Positions 30,545 through 40,384 of a stretch of DNA of 64,000 bases are shown here, in pieces. Under the pieces are notes generated by a model that saw only the letters and a list, made by a program, of their open reading frames with translations, did no database searches and was not told where the DNA came from. This stretch comes from Bathynomus jamesi (Eukaryota; Arthropoda; Malacostraca; Isopoda; Cirolanidae), in NCBI GenBank assembly GCA_023014485.1, contig JAJOZX010005606.1, forward strand, positions 1-64,000. The letters are read 5' to 3'. The translations under genes were made by a program, and so were the position numbers. Positions within the stretch are counted from its first letter, which is position 1; each line of letters starts with the position of its first letter.

Positions 30545-31198
30545 AGAACCAAGAACTAAGAAAAAAATCTTGATCTCCGCATGAGCTCTATAAATCTTGC
30601 AAGAATTTTACCATTACTCAACCACCCTACTTCTGTGTGTAGTATAAGTTCTTTAAAGTCAGCACCAACTTCTTCTAAGAGAGTTTTAAATGGTCGGTGT
30701 TGCAGGGCTGATGCACGAATAGAGTTCACTCTCTGTTACATAACTTATAACGTGTCGAAACACAATCATTTTATAACACAGAACTTCCCGATGTATAATG
30801 CAGTGCAATTAATAAATGCAGGAAAGGAATTATCTTTTATGCACATTCCTATTAAACCATTATTGCAGCCTTTCATTACTGGTGTCCCATCAGTAAGTAG
30901 TAATAGGTACAAGTCTTTGGAGAGGGATGTTGTTTCTGAAACATAATTTTTAAATGTTCTATAAATATCTTCTCTTCTTTTGCTTTTGATTAGAATTTTT
31001 TTTTGATAATTCTTCTTTTGTTGGATTATCTGAAAATACCATCTTTACTACTATAAGTAGTTGGGCTGTATCAGTTACGTTCATTGATTCATCTAGTTGT
31101 ATGGAATAGTACTCACATTTTTGTAAGTCATTCATTAACTGAGCTCGAATGTTCTGTGAAATGTACTCTCTTCTCCTTGCTACGCTGCTCTCAGACAA
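30545..31198 (-). pseudogene. hAT (ZBED5/Charlie-like) transposase fragment
   Basis: Frame 30959-31198 starts MSESSVARRREYIS and has YYSIQLDESMNVTDTAQLL, the first catalytic Asp region of hAT transposases. Left of it, the minus strand reads TDGTPVMKGCNNGL (second Asp), VNSIRASALQHRPFKTLLEE and LHTEVGWLSNGKILARFIEL, in order, with stops between. N-terminal BED finger and C-terminal dimerisation domain are missing. It resembles host-domesticated ZBED5-like proteins, but here it is broken. Confidence 0.85.
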
Positions 31199-31475
31199 TT
31201 GTAAAGCTTTTACGTAAGAAATGATTGCGGGTTTATTATTAAAACCTTCAAAAAACGATTTTTTGTTATATTTTTAGATTGTTCGATTGAAATCGCACGA
31301 TATTTTTGCAGATTCAAGGCGCGTAATCCTCGCTTCGAACTTTTAACAGTATCTTCTCAGAAGAACTTAGTTTATTAGCATCACAGTTACGTAGACGAAG
31401 AAAATCACCAGCGAAAAGGAATTATTATTTACAGTCAGTTGCAACATAATATATATATATATATATATGAGAGAG

Positions 31476-31515
<40 letters not shown>

Positions 31516-32339
31516 TTTTATATTCATGGAGTTGAGAGATCCCTATCTTGCCAGTGACCATCCTTTGTCTTACAGTTCTTTCTGTCTAATCGACAAATTA
31601 AACATTGGCGACCTAATAGATCTACACTAATTGAATCATATTCATCATAATTGAACGTCACATAAATTATCAACAGCTAAATGAGCTTCCTTCATACCAC
31701 ATGCACCACACAGAAAATCATTTACATTATAGATAAAAGCTACACCTTTTTAACCTCATCACACTTTACAGTTTAAGGGAAACCTATTAACGTCCTTTGA
31801 AAACAAGCGTTTGATTCTAATTATTAAGTGCAACAATTTACAGTAGTTTGAATTTCGTAGACTCTCTTATGTTTTCTAAATATTTATAAACTTTATCAGT
31901 TTATTTACGGTTAAATAAAATGATTTGTAATTTCAAATAACAATGCACTGATAATAGGAAAGGCGTCGCCGTAAGCTTGACAATAAATAAAATTCAGAAG
32001 ATATGTAAATATACAAGAAAAAATTGTGGTTCTCAACTTTATAGTAAACGTGCGGTTCTTCAAAACAAACAAATGACTGAATGGTTCGTACTCGGGCAAT
32101 GAATGAGTACATATGCATGTACATTTCTACGTATTAACAGAAACACTCGCGTGCAGACGGAAATTAATCCAAACGACTATCAGTATTATTTCCTTTGTTC
32201 ATATTGATTTCCGTGCATGTAAAGGTTGTTCAAAATGCCCTCGATCGTGTGTGTGTGTATGTGTGGTTGTGCATACATGTCCATGTGCTTTCCTCAGTTT
32301 ACTCAATGAACTGACACTTGTTTTTAGCGATAGTTCTGT

Positions 32340-32376
<37 letters not shown>

Positions 32377-33000
32377 GTGAACCATGAAAATAATTAAAAG
32401 AGAAAAAGGAATGACTTGTCTCTTAGCAAGCGAGTCTCTTCAAAACACACTTCTTTTCAATTAAGGAAGCTAGTTCTTTCCTCTGAGTATTAAGTATAAA
32501 CATGTTCATAAATAAGGAAGGAGGCTGAATGGAGAGCTTCCAGCTTATTTCACAAATGTACGATAAAAACACGACATTTCATTTTGGAGAGAGAGAAACA
32601 TCGGGTGAAGACGTCTGTTAAGATCTTTTCTAATTTTCTTTTTGTTTCAAAAGTTTTCGCAATTTCATCAAACGACACTCCTAAAATACGAGAATAACCC
32701 CTTAAAATATTGCCAGATGGAACCAAGACGTACAAAGTATGTCGTACAAATATACAGATATTTATTCTGAAAACTGCAATGCGGAGACGGATCTTTAGAA
32801 TTTCAAAATTCAAGAAACTCCTAATTTTCGACCAAAGGGAAGTTACTCTTGAATTTCAAAACATTAACGGAAGATATTCAAAATATTTCAAAATGTTTTT
32901 AAAAATTGGCGTTTTAGTAATAGGTGCAACATGTATAAAAATAGGTAACATGTAACAACCGGAACCCCTGTTTTCCCCCATGGAGCATGGGGTGAGGGAG
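31199..33000. other. No gene recognised; microsatellites
   Basis: AT-rich DNA with (TA)n at 31449-31468, (CA)n at 31479-31509 and (AG)n at 32341-32374. Open frames have no recognisable domain. Confidence 0.55.
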
Positions 33001-33009
33001 GAGGAGCGA

Positions 33010-33690
33010 TCATCATCTGATGATCATCATTCATCGCTGCAATGCGAATTCGACGTTCAAACTACATTAGAGCATTAGCAAGATGTTCTTGATGAATATA
33101 CAAATGTTTTAATATACCCCATTGATAAAAATCCAAAGGAGTTGAGTCAGGTGGTCGAGGTGGCCATGTTATCGGTCCACCACGATCTATTCAGCGCTGA
33201 GGAAAGGCTGTGTCTAGAAAGTTGCGGACAGCAACGGCATAGCTTGTTTAAAGATTACATTCCTCGTGGTAACTCCAATAGCCTTTAGATGGGGAAGAAA
33301 AAATATCTGGAGTATATTAAGATAATTATCTCCAGTTACGGTATAATCGTCAAAGAAAAATTAAATAATTCTAGGCAGTTACATGCAATGCATAGGACAC
33401 CAAACGTTAACAGTTGGTGAGTCTATTTCATGTTGATGTGTTTCAGTGTTGGATAAGCCACCTCGATCGACCCACTCAATCCCTTTGAACTTTTATCTAT
33501 TGGAGTATGTTAAAACACTTGTGTAGCATGACAAACTCGGGAATCTAATAAAACTTCGACAGAGAATCAGAGGTTATTGAGTCCATTCCACAAAAGAGTC
33601 TTGCTAATGGCGTTTGAGCATTGAGTGGATTGTACCGACGAATGATGGTCATTATGTGGAAGTGTTTAAAATTTGAACAGTTTTATATAT
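33010..33690. pseudogene. Inverted pair of mariner-type transposase C-termini
   Basis: Minus strand at about 33010-33190 reads GPITWPPRPPDSTPLDFYQW then GILKHLYIHQEHLANALM. Plus strand at about 33450-33690 reads PPRSTHSIPLNFYLLEYVKT and, frame-shifted, NGV and MMVIMWKCL. Both are the SPDLTPLDFYLWGYLK end of a DDxD transposase, facing outwards from a centre near 33320. Both copies have stops and neither has the N-terminal part. Confidence 0.65.
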
Positions 33691-33691
33691 A

Positions 33692-33907
33692 CAGGGTGTA
33701 ACAAAAGTCCGTTCCCATAGGGAAATAAGATATAACAGAATTGATCGTGATGATAACCGACAGCTTATAAAGACGAGTAGAAATGTGTCAATGGCTACAT
33801 GGAATGCAATTTGAGCATGTACTGGATTAATTGGTAAGTTGATGATTTTCTCGTTCAGTTCTGTTATATCTTATTTCCCTATGAGAACGGACTTTTGTTG
33901 CACCCTG
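33692..33907. mobile_element. Tc1/mariner-type MITE, 216 bp
   Basis: CAGGGTGTAACAAAAGTCCG with inward extension CCCATAGGGAAATAAGATAT, mirrored at the right (TTATTTCCCTATGAGAACGG and onward). TIR of about 50 bp. TA at the left. Confidence 0.88.
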
Positions 33908-33936
33908 CATATATACTGTATACTGTAGTGTATATA

Positions 33937-34707
33937 CAGGGTGGGTAAAAAAAAGTGACCCCTTAGAGGTAAACTGTCATATTAAAAAAAGTAAGGGGAC
34001 TAGAGCTCCCAAACTTCATAGATGTTTACCTTAACGTGTTGTTCGTCTTAATTAAGAAGTTGCTCGATGTGTCCCCCTTCCTGCTCAACGCAGGCCTCCA
34101 AACGTGGACGCCACTGAGCAATACACCTGTTTACGTATCATTGAGACACCTTCTTCCAGCCGAGCAGAATTCTTTCCCGTAGTTCATCTATGTCTCTTAT
34201 ATTGGTACCAGGGATGTAAACTTTGGACTTTAGGGCTTCCCAAATACCATAATCTAGTGGTGAAAGATCGGGGCTACTAGCCGGCCACATATGGGGTTCG
34301 ATAAAATCCGGTGTTTCGTTCTCAAGGAATGTGACAGTTTGGCGTGCTCTGTGAGCAGGGGCTCCATCTTGTTAGAAAGTATATCTTCACTCTATCTAAC
34401 TGATATTCGACGAATTAGTGGTGAAATATATACTTTCCAACAAGATGGAGCCCCTGCCCACAGAGCACGCCAAACTGTCACATTCCTTGAGAACGAAACA
34501 CCGGATTTCATCAACCCAATATGTGGCCGGCTAGTAGCCCCGATCTTTCACCACTAGATTATGGTGTTTGGGAAGCCCTGACGTCCAAAGTTTACATTCC
34601 TGGTACCAATATAAGAGACAGATGAACTACGGGAAAGAATTCTGCTCGGCTGGGAGAAGGTGTCTCAATGATATGTAAACAGGTGTATTGATCAGTGGCG
34701 TCCACGT
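33937..34707. mobile_element. Tc1/mariner remnant folded into a long inverted repeat
   Basis: Begins with CAGGGTGGGTAAAAAAAAGT, a mariner-type TIR next to (TA)n. Segments 34102-34390 and 34421-34707 are inverted copies of one another, with a 30-nt centre and few mismatches. Each arm encodes the same transposase C-terminus (TFQQDGAPAHRARQTVTFLE, then ELRERILLGWEKVSQ). The right arm stops abruptly at the LINE fragment at 34708, so the right TIR is missing. Confidence 0.88.
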
Positions 34708-34815
34708 CCCTCGTAGCCAGCCACCCATAGCTGGTCAGGGACTTTGCACAAGAGCTTGTCCAGCTGGTTCTTGAAATTACTCAGATTGGTGTGCCGGAGT
34801 TCCTCAGTATAACCT
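34708..34815 (-). pseudogene. LINE C-terminal tail fragment (second copy)
   Basis: CCCTCGTAGCCAGCCACCCA and CTTGTCCAGCTGGTTCTTGA closely match 13720-13800 in the larger minus-strand LINE. Confidence 0.85.
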
Positions 34816-34824
34816 TTGGTTAGC

Positions 34825-34955
34825 TTCCGCCCGAATTGTTCATTCTGACGAAGGTCAAGCTTTTCACTCCACCTTAGACCTACAGTTTAACGTGGAATCC
34901 GAACCACGCCCCACCAGCAGCCCAGCGTCTTAACCACTAGGCCACCCAGGGTACC
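34825..34955 (-). repeat. tRNA-headed SINE
   Basis: Minus strand: GGTGGCCTAGTGGTTAAGAC is an A box region and CGTGGTTCGGATTCCACG contains a B box. The downstream part (GGATTCCACGTTAA, GTAGGTC) is like the body of the 5S-headed SINEs at 20045 and 36240. Confidence 0.65.
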
Positions 34956-35014
34956 CATTTATCTACCAACCACTTTCTTGATTGTGTGGAAGGATGAACA
35001 GCTGGGTTTTGCTG

Positions 35015-35100
35015 CGCGCCGGCTGCCGTCATCGGGTCTCGAACCCTGGGCCGATGGATTCGTAGTCAGCGACGCTAACCACTACACTGTATACAAAGAC
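35015..35100 (-). repeat. Second tRNA-like SINE head
   Basis: Minus strand: GTGTAGTGGTTAGCGTCGCT gives an A box and CAGGGTTCGAGACCCG a good B box. The cloverleaf was not fully folded; it looks like a tRNA-derived SINE head. Confidence 0.6.
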
Positions 35101-35309
35101 TATAATTTTGGTTTCCCGGAAAGTGTAGTCATAAGAGATGTTACCGTGCGACGTGAGGATGAACCCTCGTCTGCTGTAAAGAATATGTGGGTTTCGTTCA
35201 AACTTGGTAATTACTTTTTCTTTACATAAACTGCATGATGGAAAAAAATTAAGAAACTTGCAGTTAAATAAATAAACAAACAAAAAACAAAAAAACAAAC
35301 AAACAAACA

Positions 35310-35316
<7 letters not shown>

Positions 35317-35387
<71 letters not shown>
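35317..35387. repeat. (TA)n microsatellite
   Basis: About 35 TA units, preceded by (AAAC)n. Confidence 0.98.
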
Positions 35388-35389
<2 letters not shown>

Positions 35390-35865
35390 GTGGTGCACCG
35401 GATATCCGCATCATTTTTAACATCCGCATCCGCACTTCTGACTGCGGATATTACCTCTAATAAATTATGCAATTTACAATTAAATTAACTTATAAAGTAG
35501 CTTATAATGCCCATTCATGCACAGTTCATGTAAAGTATTAATTATTAATGAACAAACAAATATATAAACTTCAAAATATAAATACCTGGTAACGCAGAAA
35601 ATTGAATGAAAATTGTTTCATTGAATTTTCTGTGGCTGAAACTCTTGAGAACGTTATTATTTTTATCATAATGAAAAATATTAATATTAATTTTAATTCT
35701 TATGCATTGCCTGCCATAATAGTAATATCACGAAATTTGAAAAATTATGTCATATATTCATAATTCTATATTATATTGATAGATTAACTAAATATCCGCA
35801 CCCGCGGATATTGAAATTAAAGATCCGCATCCACAGATGTTGAAAAACTGACATCCGGCCCACCA

Positions 35866-35868
<3 letters not shown>
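35388..35868. mobile_element. hAT-like MITE in (TA)n
   Basis: TAGTGGTGCACCGGATATCC at the left, with complement of TAGTGGTGGGCCGGATGTCA at the right. ATCCGCA motifs are repeated inside. (TA)n on both sides hides any target duplication. Same terminal type (TAGTGGTG) as 58443-59273. Confidence 0.75.
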
Positions 35869-35904
<36 letters not shown>

Positions 35905-35908
<4 letters not shown>

Positions 35909-36240
35909 CAAGCTCAGAAAACCTTTGCATCTATCTTTCTGGAAACTTGTTTTTCATATTAGATGGTATTCAAGTTACCATGTTTCCAGAACACCTCGAC
36001 AGAATCACAAGGAGGAGAACTTTGAGTTCTCAGTTTAGATGAAAGATATTTTATTCTGAAATGAACCCGACAAAACTTTGAGCAAACTGAATATCTGAAA
36101 TGATTTGGTTCATTTAAGTTTTTATTTTCGAAGTTAGGAATAAAGATAAACCAATTGGTAAAAATTTTATTTACTGTTTACGCGATCATTTCTGGGGGTC
36201 GTAAACTAATTTTTTTTTTATACAAATGTAATTATGGAGT
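35905..36240. other. No recognised feature
   Basis: AT-rich spacer after a (TA)n tract. No coding motif seen. Confidence 0.5.
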
Positions 36241-36450
36241 TGTTTAATCTCCGCCACATTAAGGTTATATGACGAAGGGACCTAAAGCTTTATGTGGGAT
36301 CCGAACCACGGATCGCTACATAATCTGGAGGTAGAGGACGGTCTCCCATCCAACTATGCTATCCGACCCAATTTTGCTTAGCTTTGCCGATCGACGGGAA
36401 GCGGTGTTACGACATTGGCCAAGATGTAGTCCGTTCTCGATATATCCACA
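36240..36450 (-). repeat. 5S rRNA-derived SINE, copy 2
   Basis: Minus strand has AGCTAAGCAA (36374-36383) and GGATGGGAGACC (36340-36351), spaced 32 nt, as in the 5S rRNA A box and C box. It then has the body ATTATGTAGCGATCCGTGG, TTCGGATCCCACAT and TTTAGGTCCCTTCGTCAT, homologous to copy 1. This is the SINE3 type of layout. Confidence 0.82.
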
Positions 36451-36942
36451 CATTTTTCAGGAAACTCATTCTAATTTTCTATTCCATTTTGCCTTTACAG
36501 TTCTTCAGTACCTTTGTATTTTCATTACATATTTTATCATCTCGTATGAATTTTCAAAAATTCTACTATACGCAATGATATCGGTTATCAACTGTACTTA
36601 GCAAGGGGCTCTGTCTTGATTTTACTACTTAATTATTCAGTGCTTTCTATTTCTCATTCAAATGATCCTCTATCAATAACAAAACTTTTCCGCTGTTCTT
36701 CGTTTTATCATTCACAGCAAGAGACGAAACTTTAACGTTTCCTATACTTTCAGTAAAGTTTCCCCAAATCTCTCTATTGAACAATAACTTTCCTTCGTAT
36801 TCTTATTCTCTCTGCAAAAATGTCATCGTTTCTTTTTGTCTCTTATAGCATCTCGTAATCATATATCTCTGTCCAGTGATTCCCCACGAGCTTTCCTCAC
36901 TTCGCGGAACGATGAAAATCTTTATTGACAAGGGTAAAGAGA

Positions 36943-36947
<5 letters not shown>
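36451..36947. other. No recognised feature
   Basis: AT- and TC-rich DNA with no domain-like reading frame; ends in a (TA)n tract. Confidence 0.5.
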
Positions 36948-36974
<27 letters not shown>

Positions 36975-36997
36975 GTTAAAAAGGTATTCCAGCAGCG

Positions 36998-37030
<33 letters not shown>

Positions 37031-37138
37031 ATACATTTAAACTGCAAACACGCAGTATAATTAACGTAAAGAACGACGCTTGTATAGGAGAATATTCGCG
37101 CAAGATGAGAGAGAGAGAACGAAACAATGAAAAATGAG

Positions 37139-37211
37139 GTAACCACCCGGGAATCGAACCCGGGATCTTCCGATTGCCGGTCAGATATGATAACCATTAC
37201 ACCATGGGCCC
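37139..37211 (-). tRNA. tRNA-like sequence, leftward unit, probable pseudogene
   Basis: Mirror image of the rightward unit, sharing the GGGCCC centre. It has the same A box, anticodon loop and B box, with an A-run (T-run on this strand) just beyond. The acceptor stem is likewise unpaired. Confidence 0.55.
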
Positions 37212-37278
37212 ATGGTGTAATGGTTATCATATCTGACCGGCAATCGGAAGATCCCGGGTTCGATTCCCGGGTGGTTAC
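37206..37278 (+). tRNA. tRNA-like sequence, rightward unit, probable pseudogene
   Basis: A box at 37213, B box GGTTCGATTCC at 37258. A five-pair anticodon stem TCTGA/TCGGA encloses the seven-base loop CCGGCAA, which would give anticodon GGC; the invariant U33 is C. T stem CCGGG/CCCGG is intact. The acceptor halves GGGCCCA and GTGGTTA do not pair, so a normal tRNA is unlikely. TTTTT at 37282 could end Pol III transcription. Confidence 0.55.
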
Positions 37279-37366
37279 CTCATTTTTCATTTATTTCGTT
37301 CTCTCTTCTCATCTTGCGCGGAATATTATCCTATACAAGCGTCGTTCTTTACGTTATATATATACA

Positions 37367-37612
37367 CAGGGTGAGTCAAAAGTAGCGCCCGATTTCTGTT
37401 TTTTCGGCTGTCAGATTGTGCATCGATCACGAGGGAGGGCACTTTGAAAATTGCAAGTAAAACAGCTTGGTACAGTTCCGTAATAATTTTCCCCTAATAA
37501 ATGGTTAGATAAACATGTCATTCATTTATTTCTACCTTCTTGTACACTGTAATACAAATGGCAAACAAACAATCAACTGACAGAAATCGGGCGCTACTTC
37601 TGACTCACCCTG
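37367..37612. mobile_element. Tc1/mariner-type MITE, 246 bp
   Basis: CAGGGTGAGTCAAAAGTAGC continuing to GCCCGATTTCTG, mirrored at the right. (TA)n at the right, AT-rich at the left. Confidence 0.88.
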
Positions 37613-37744
37613 TATATATATATATATATATATATTGTTGCTCGAATACCTACGTAACAACAGTAAGCATTATCATGCATTTGATGCACATGCACATAAA
37701 CTTCACCTGGAAAGATCGCAGAGACTCTTTCTAAAACAGCTTCT

Positions 37745-38265
37745 AAGAGGTTAGGTGTGCTGTACCGGCTCCGCAGTTTCTTCACCCCCTACTCAGTTGC
37801 TGGCTCTGTACAACAGTGGTTTCGCCTGCCTTTGTATGGAGTCGGCTTCTCAGGTCCACAAACTCTACTTCACTGGATGGAATCAAAGGCTTTTCGTCTC
37901 ATCAATTCTCCGTCTCTTACTGACTGCCTTCAATCTGACCCCCTATCTTCGCCGCAATGTTGCCTCTCTACTGTGGCTATTATAACGGACACTGCTCTTC
38001 TGAACTCTCTAACTGTATGCCTACTCCTTTAAGGAGAGCTTGCAGTACGAAACTTTCAATACATTCTCATCCCTTTTCTGTCCAACTCTGACGCAAGAGT
38101 TAATCGGTATTTTTAATCTTTCATCTACTCAACCGGACAACTCTAGAACAATCTTCCTCAGTCCATCTTCGGCTTTTGGCTTTTTTCTGCTTCTACTGAG
38201 GGGGGAGGGAGCGTTTTATCGGGCATTTGCCCTTGACCCCTGCATCCTGCATAAACAATTAAATA
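37745..38265 (+). pseudogene. LINE ORF2 C-terminal fragment (jockey/CR1 group)
   Basis: Plus-strand readings in switching frames give RLRSFFTPYSVAGSVQQWF, WMESKAFRLINSPSLTDCLQ and LRRNVAS, later PLRRA and SVFLSPSSAFG-like parts. This is the conserved C-terminal region after RT in jockey-group LINEs (VESKAFRLINSPSLTDCLQ is distinctive). Several frameshifts. No RT core present. Confidence 0.75.
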
Positions 38266-38654
38266 GATAGATCAACACCGTAGCGAAGATTTCTCAAATT
38301 AATATGAGTGGCCCAAACGTTTCAAGAAAACATTTGTCATCCTGAGTGGGAATCTAAAATAATAAAAAGAATTAAAAGTACAAAGTAAAAAATACAAAAA
38401 ATAAAAATAATTAAGAACAATTCATATGAAAAAAGGTGACTAGGTAATTGAGATCCGAAAATAACAGTTTTATTCCTTAGCAGGTTAGCCTACTTATTAC
38501 TCAACGGTTCCTATATTTAAGGCTCAGTAGTATTACCGGCAAAATCCCGAGTGCAATGCAACTGCATGCAACATTGCAGCATTGCATGCGACATGATGAG
38601 AGTGTTTTCGAAACCCCCTTTGAGCCCCCCAAGTTTTTTTTATATATATAGATA

Positions 38655-38753
38655 TATATAGGAGTTGTTTGTATGTGAACTATAGGGGGTAACCTAACCT
38701 GGCTGCTCAGGCCCACAAAAATATATATATGGAATGCATGTATAAAAAAGCTT

Positions 38754-38805
<52 letters not shown>

Positions 38806-38885
38806 AAATATATGTATGTGAACTCCAAGAAGCAACCTAACCTGGCTGCTCAGGCCCACAAAAAAAAAAAATATATATATATATA
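38655..38885. repeat. Two direct copies of a short CCTAACC-containing repeat
   Basis: AACCTAACCTGGCTGCTCAG followed by GCCCACAAAA occurs at 38692-38720 and again at 38834-38865, each preceded by GTATGTGAACT and followed by an A-run and (TA)n. Unknown family; possibly tails of small retroposons. Confidence 0.7.
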
Positions 38886-39330
38886 TGTATGTATGTATGT
38901 GGGTATGTATGAAAAATGTGGGTAGCCTAAAATAAAACATAAGAAGGAGTAGAGAGATCCTTTTACTACTGCGTCTTGAAGCATTTTGAATTCTTCACTA
39001 ACCTTCTGGAAGGAAGCATCACAGACAGTTGGTTTAGAAGGCAGCCAGTCGTATTTTGCGTACACATCTAATTCCTTGTACGTACATATAAAGGTGAATT
39101 ACCATCGCTTTGCCTCAAACATACACAGACACATACACACGCACACACACTGTGTCGTTTATATATATATATATACACACACACCCTTCATTTCCATTAA
39201 TGCTTGTTTAAAAGGTGTAAATAAAACAACTACAGCGTTCTACTTACTTAATATGTATCGAAAAACAAAATATGTATATACATTAGGGGCAAAACAGGGA
39301 TAATACATACATGATTTATATATATATATA
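38886..39330. other. No recognised feature, short microsatellites
   Basis: (GTAT)n, (CACA)n and (TA)n runs in AT-rich DNA. The frame at 38986-39303 has no domain. Confidence 0.5.
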
Positions 39331-39334
39331 TTTA

Positions 39335-39499
39335 CATAAAAAACAATACAGCAGTAGAGGAGAATTGCATTAGACGCAAAAACAAGAATAATCGGTGTTA
39401 TTTAAACACCAAAACAAAAACTAATACAGCTAGTACAGAAGAATTCTATATACAACAAAGTACACAACACGTTTAAAAAAAAAAATATATATATATATA

Positions 39500-39548
<49 letters not shown>

Positions 39549-39755
39549 GCATCAATAACATAAATACATTGATTAAGGTGGGTTTCTACCACGCTTAAAA
39601 ATATATATTATATATATATATATATATAATATTATATATATATATATATATACACGCATCAAAACAAAAAATAATACAGTAGTACAGAAGAATTCTATAT
39701 ACGCGTCAAAATGGAAATGCATGCTTTAAGGTTAGTTTCTATCACGCTTTAATAA
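39335..39755. repeat. Diverged repeat block at the edge of the Maverick-like region
   Basis: AATACAGTAGTACAGAAGAA-type units occur at about 39340, 39417 and 39668. GTTTCTACCACGCTT at 39580 matches GTTTCTATCACGCTT at 39736. The units are separated by (TA)n at 39484-39546 and 39600-39651. Confidence 0.65.
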
Positions 39756-40103
39756 AATAGTAAACTCGCACGTAATCGAATCCACACTCACATCCTCATT
39801 GCTTTGTACTACACAATAAATGCGATTTAACATTAATTCACCACTCAAAGTATGCGGGTATCTATATTCAATATAAAGGGCTTTCAACTCGTTTAACACT
39901 ATTTTTGTACCCACTTTACAATTGGGAGTCAAACTATCACGCTCTTTAAACGCGGATAGAATACAGTCAAAAGCACGCACAAAGATGACATCGTTTGCTA
40001 CAGCATGACCATTAAATTCAAGTTTATAAACATTCCTTTCCAAACGGGTGTTTATTCTTTCAGCGCTGAACTTTTCAACTGTAAATTCTTCTTCACAACT
40101 CAT
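39732..40103 (-). CDS. Hypothetical protein in Maverick/Polinton-like block
   Basis: 123 residues from MSCEEEFTVEKFSAE. Mixed alpha/beta composition, no recognised motif, signal or membrane segment. It is the leftmost of three closely spaced minus-strand frames (gaps of 45 and 17 bp), a layout typical of compact virus-like genes. It runs the same direction as the DNA polymerase. Function unknown. Confidence 0.5.
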   Translation of the reverse strand: MSCEEEFTVEKFSAERINTRLERNVYKLEFNGHAVANDVIFVRAFDCILSAFKERDSLTPNCKVGTKIVLNELKALYIEYRYPHTLSGELMLNRIYCVVQSNEDVSVDSITCEFTILLKRDRN

Positions 40104-40148
40104 CTCGGCAATTGAAGTACGTTTCTAAATCTTGCCGACAACTGTGTT

Positions 40149-40367
40149 TTATAAAAAGAAATAATTCCTCAGGGTGAACAGTAAAGTGAGTTCAGCCCTG
40201 TACCGTTCTAGCCCTTTGTACCAAAGTTCATGATATTTCGAGGAGTCTGCCCCTTCTAAATACGCAGCCAGCTCCAAACCATTCTCGCCTTGTTCGGCTC
40301 TACAATTGGTAAAATCATCGAGCAGGACGGTGTACACGTATTCAAGCACTGTGTCAAAATAACGCAT
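40149..40367 (-). CDS. Hypothetical small protein in Maverick/Polinton-like block
   Basis: 72 residues, MRYFDTVLEYVYTVLLDDFT start, acidic in the middle. No recognised domain. It lies between two other minus-strand frames. It may be a small gene or a fragment of one. Confidence 0.4.
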   Translation of the reverse strand: MRYFDTVLEYVYTVLLDDFTNCRAEQGENGLELAAYLEGADSSKYHELWYKGLERYRAELTLLFTLRNYFFL

Positions 40368-40384
40368 ATCAGCAACACCGGCGT

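Larger units (their letters stand above)
37063..37355. repeat. Palindromic element with two back-to-back tRNA-like units
   Basis: Arms of about 146 bp mirror each other around GGGCCC at 37206-37211, from ACGTAAAGAACGACGCTTGT on the left to its complement on the right. Each arm carries a tRNA-like unit with A box TGGTGTAATGG and B box GGTTCGATTCC, followed by TTTTT. Both sides are (TA)n. Confidence 0.9.

Noticed and set aside
33000..33060. Hammerhead-like CTGATGA near ATCATCATCTGATGATC
   Set aside because: No GAAA at the right distance and no stem I or III.
35029..35472. Long minus-strand frames rich in Ile/Tyr
   Set aside because: They translate (TA)n; the rest falls in unrelated SINE-like sequence.
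37206..37278. Functional tRNA gene with anticodon GGC
   Set aside because: The acceptor stem does not pair and the base before the anticodon is C instead of U.
37127..37447. 106-residue frame and its mirror (36976-37290) with identical N-terminal halves
   Set aside because: The identity comes from the tRNA-like palindrome, not from a gene pair.
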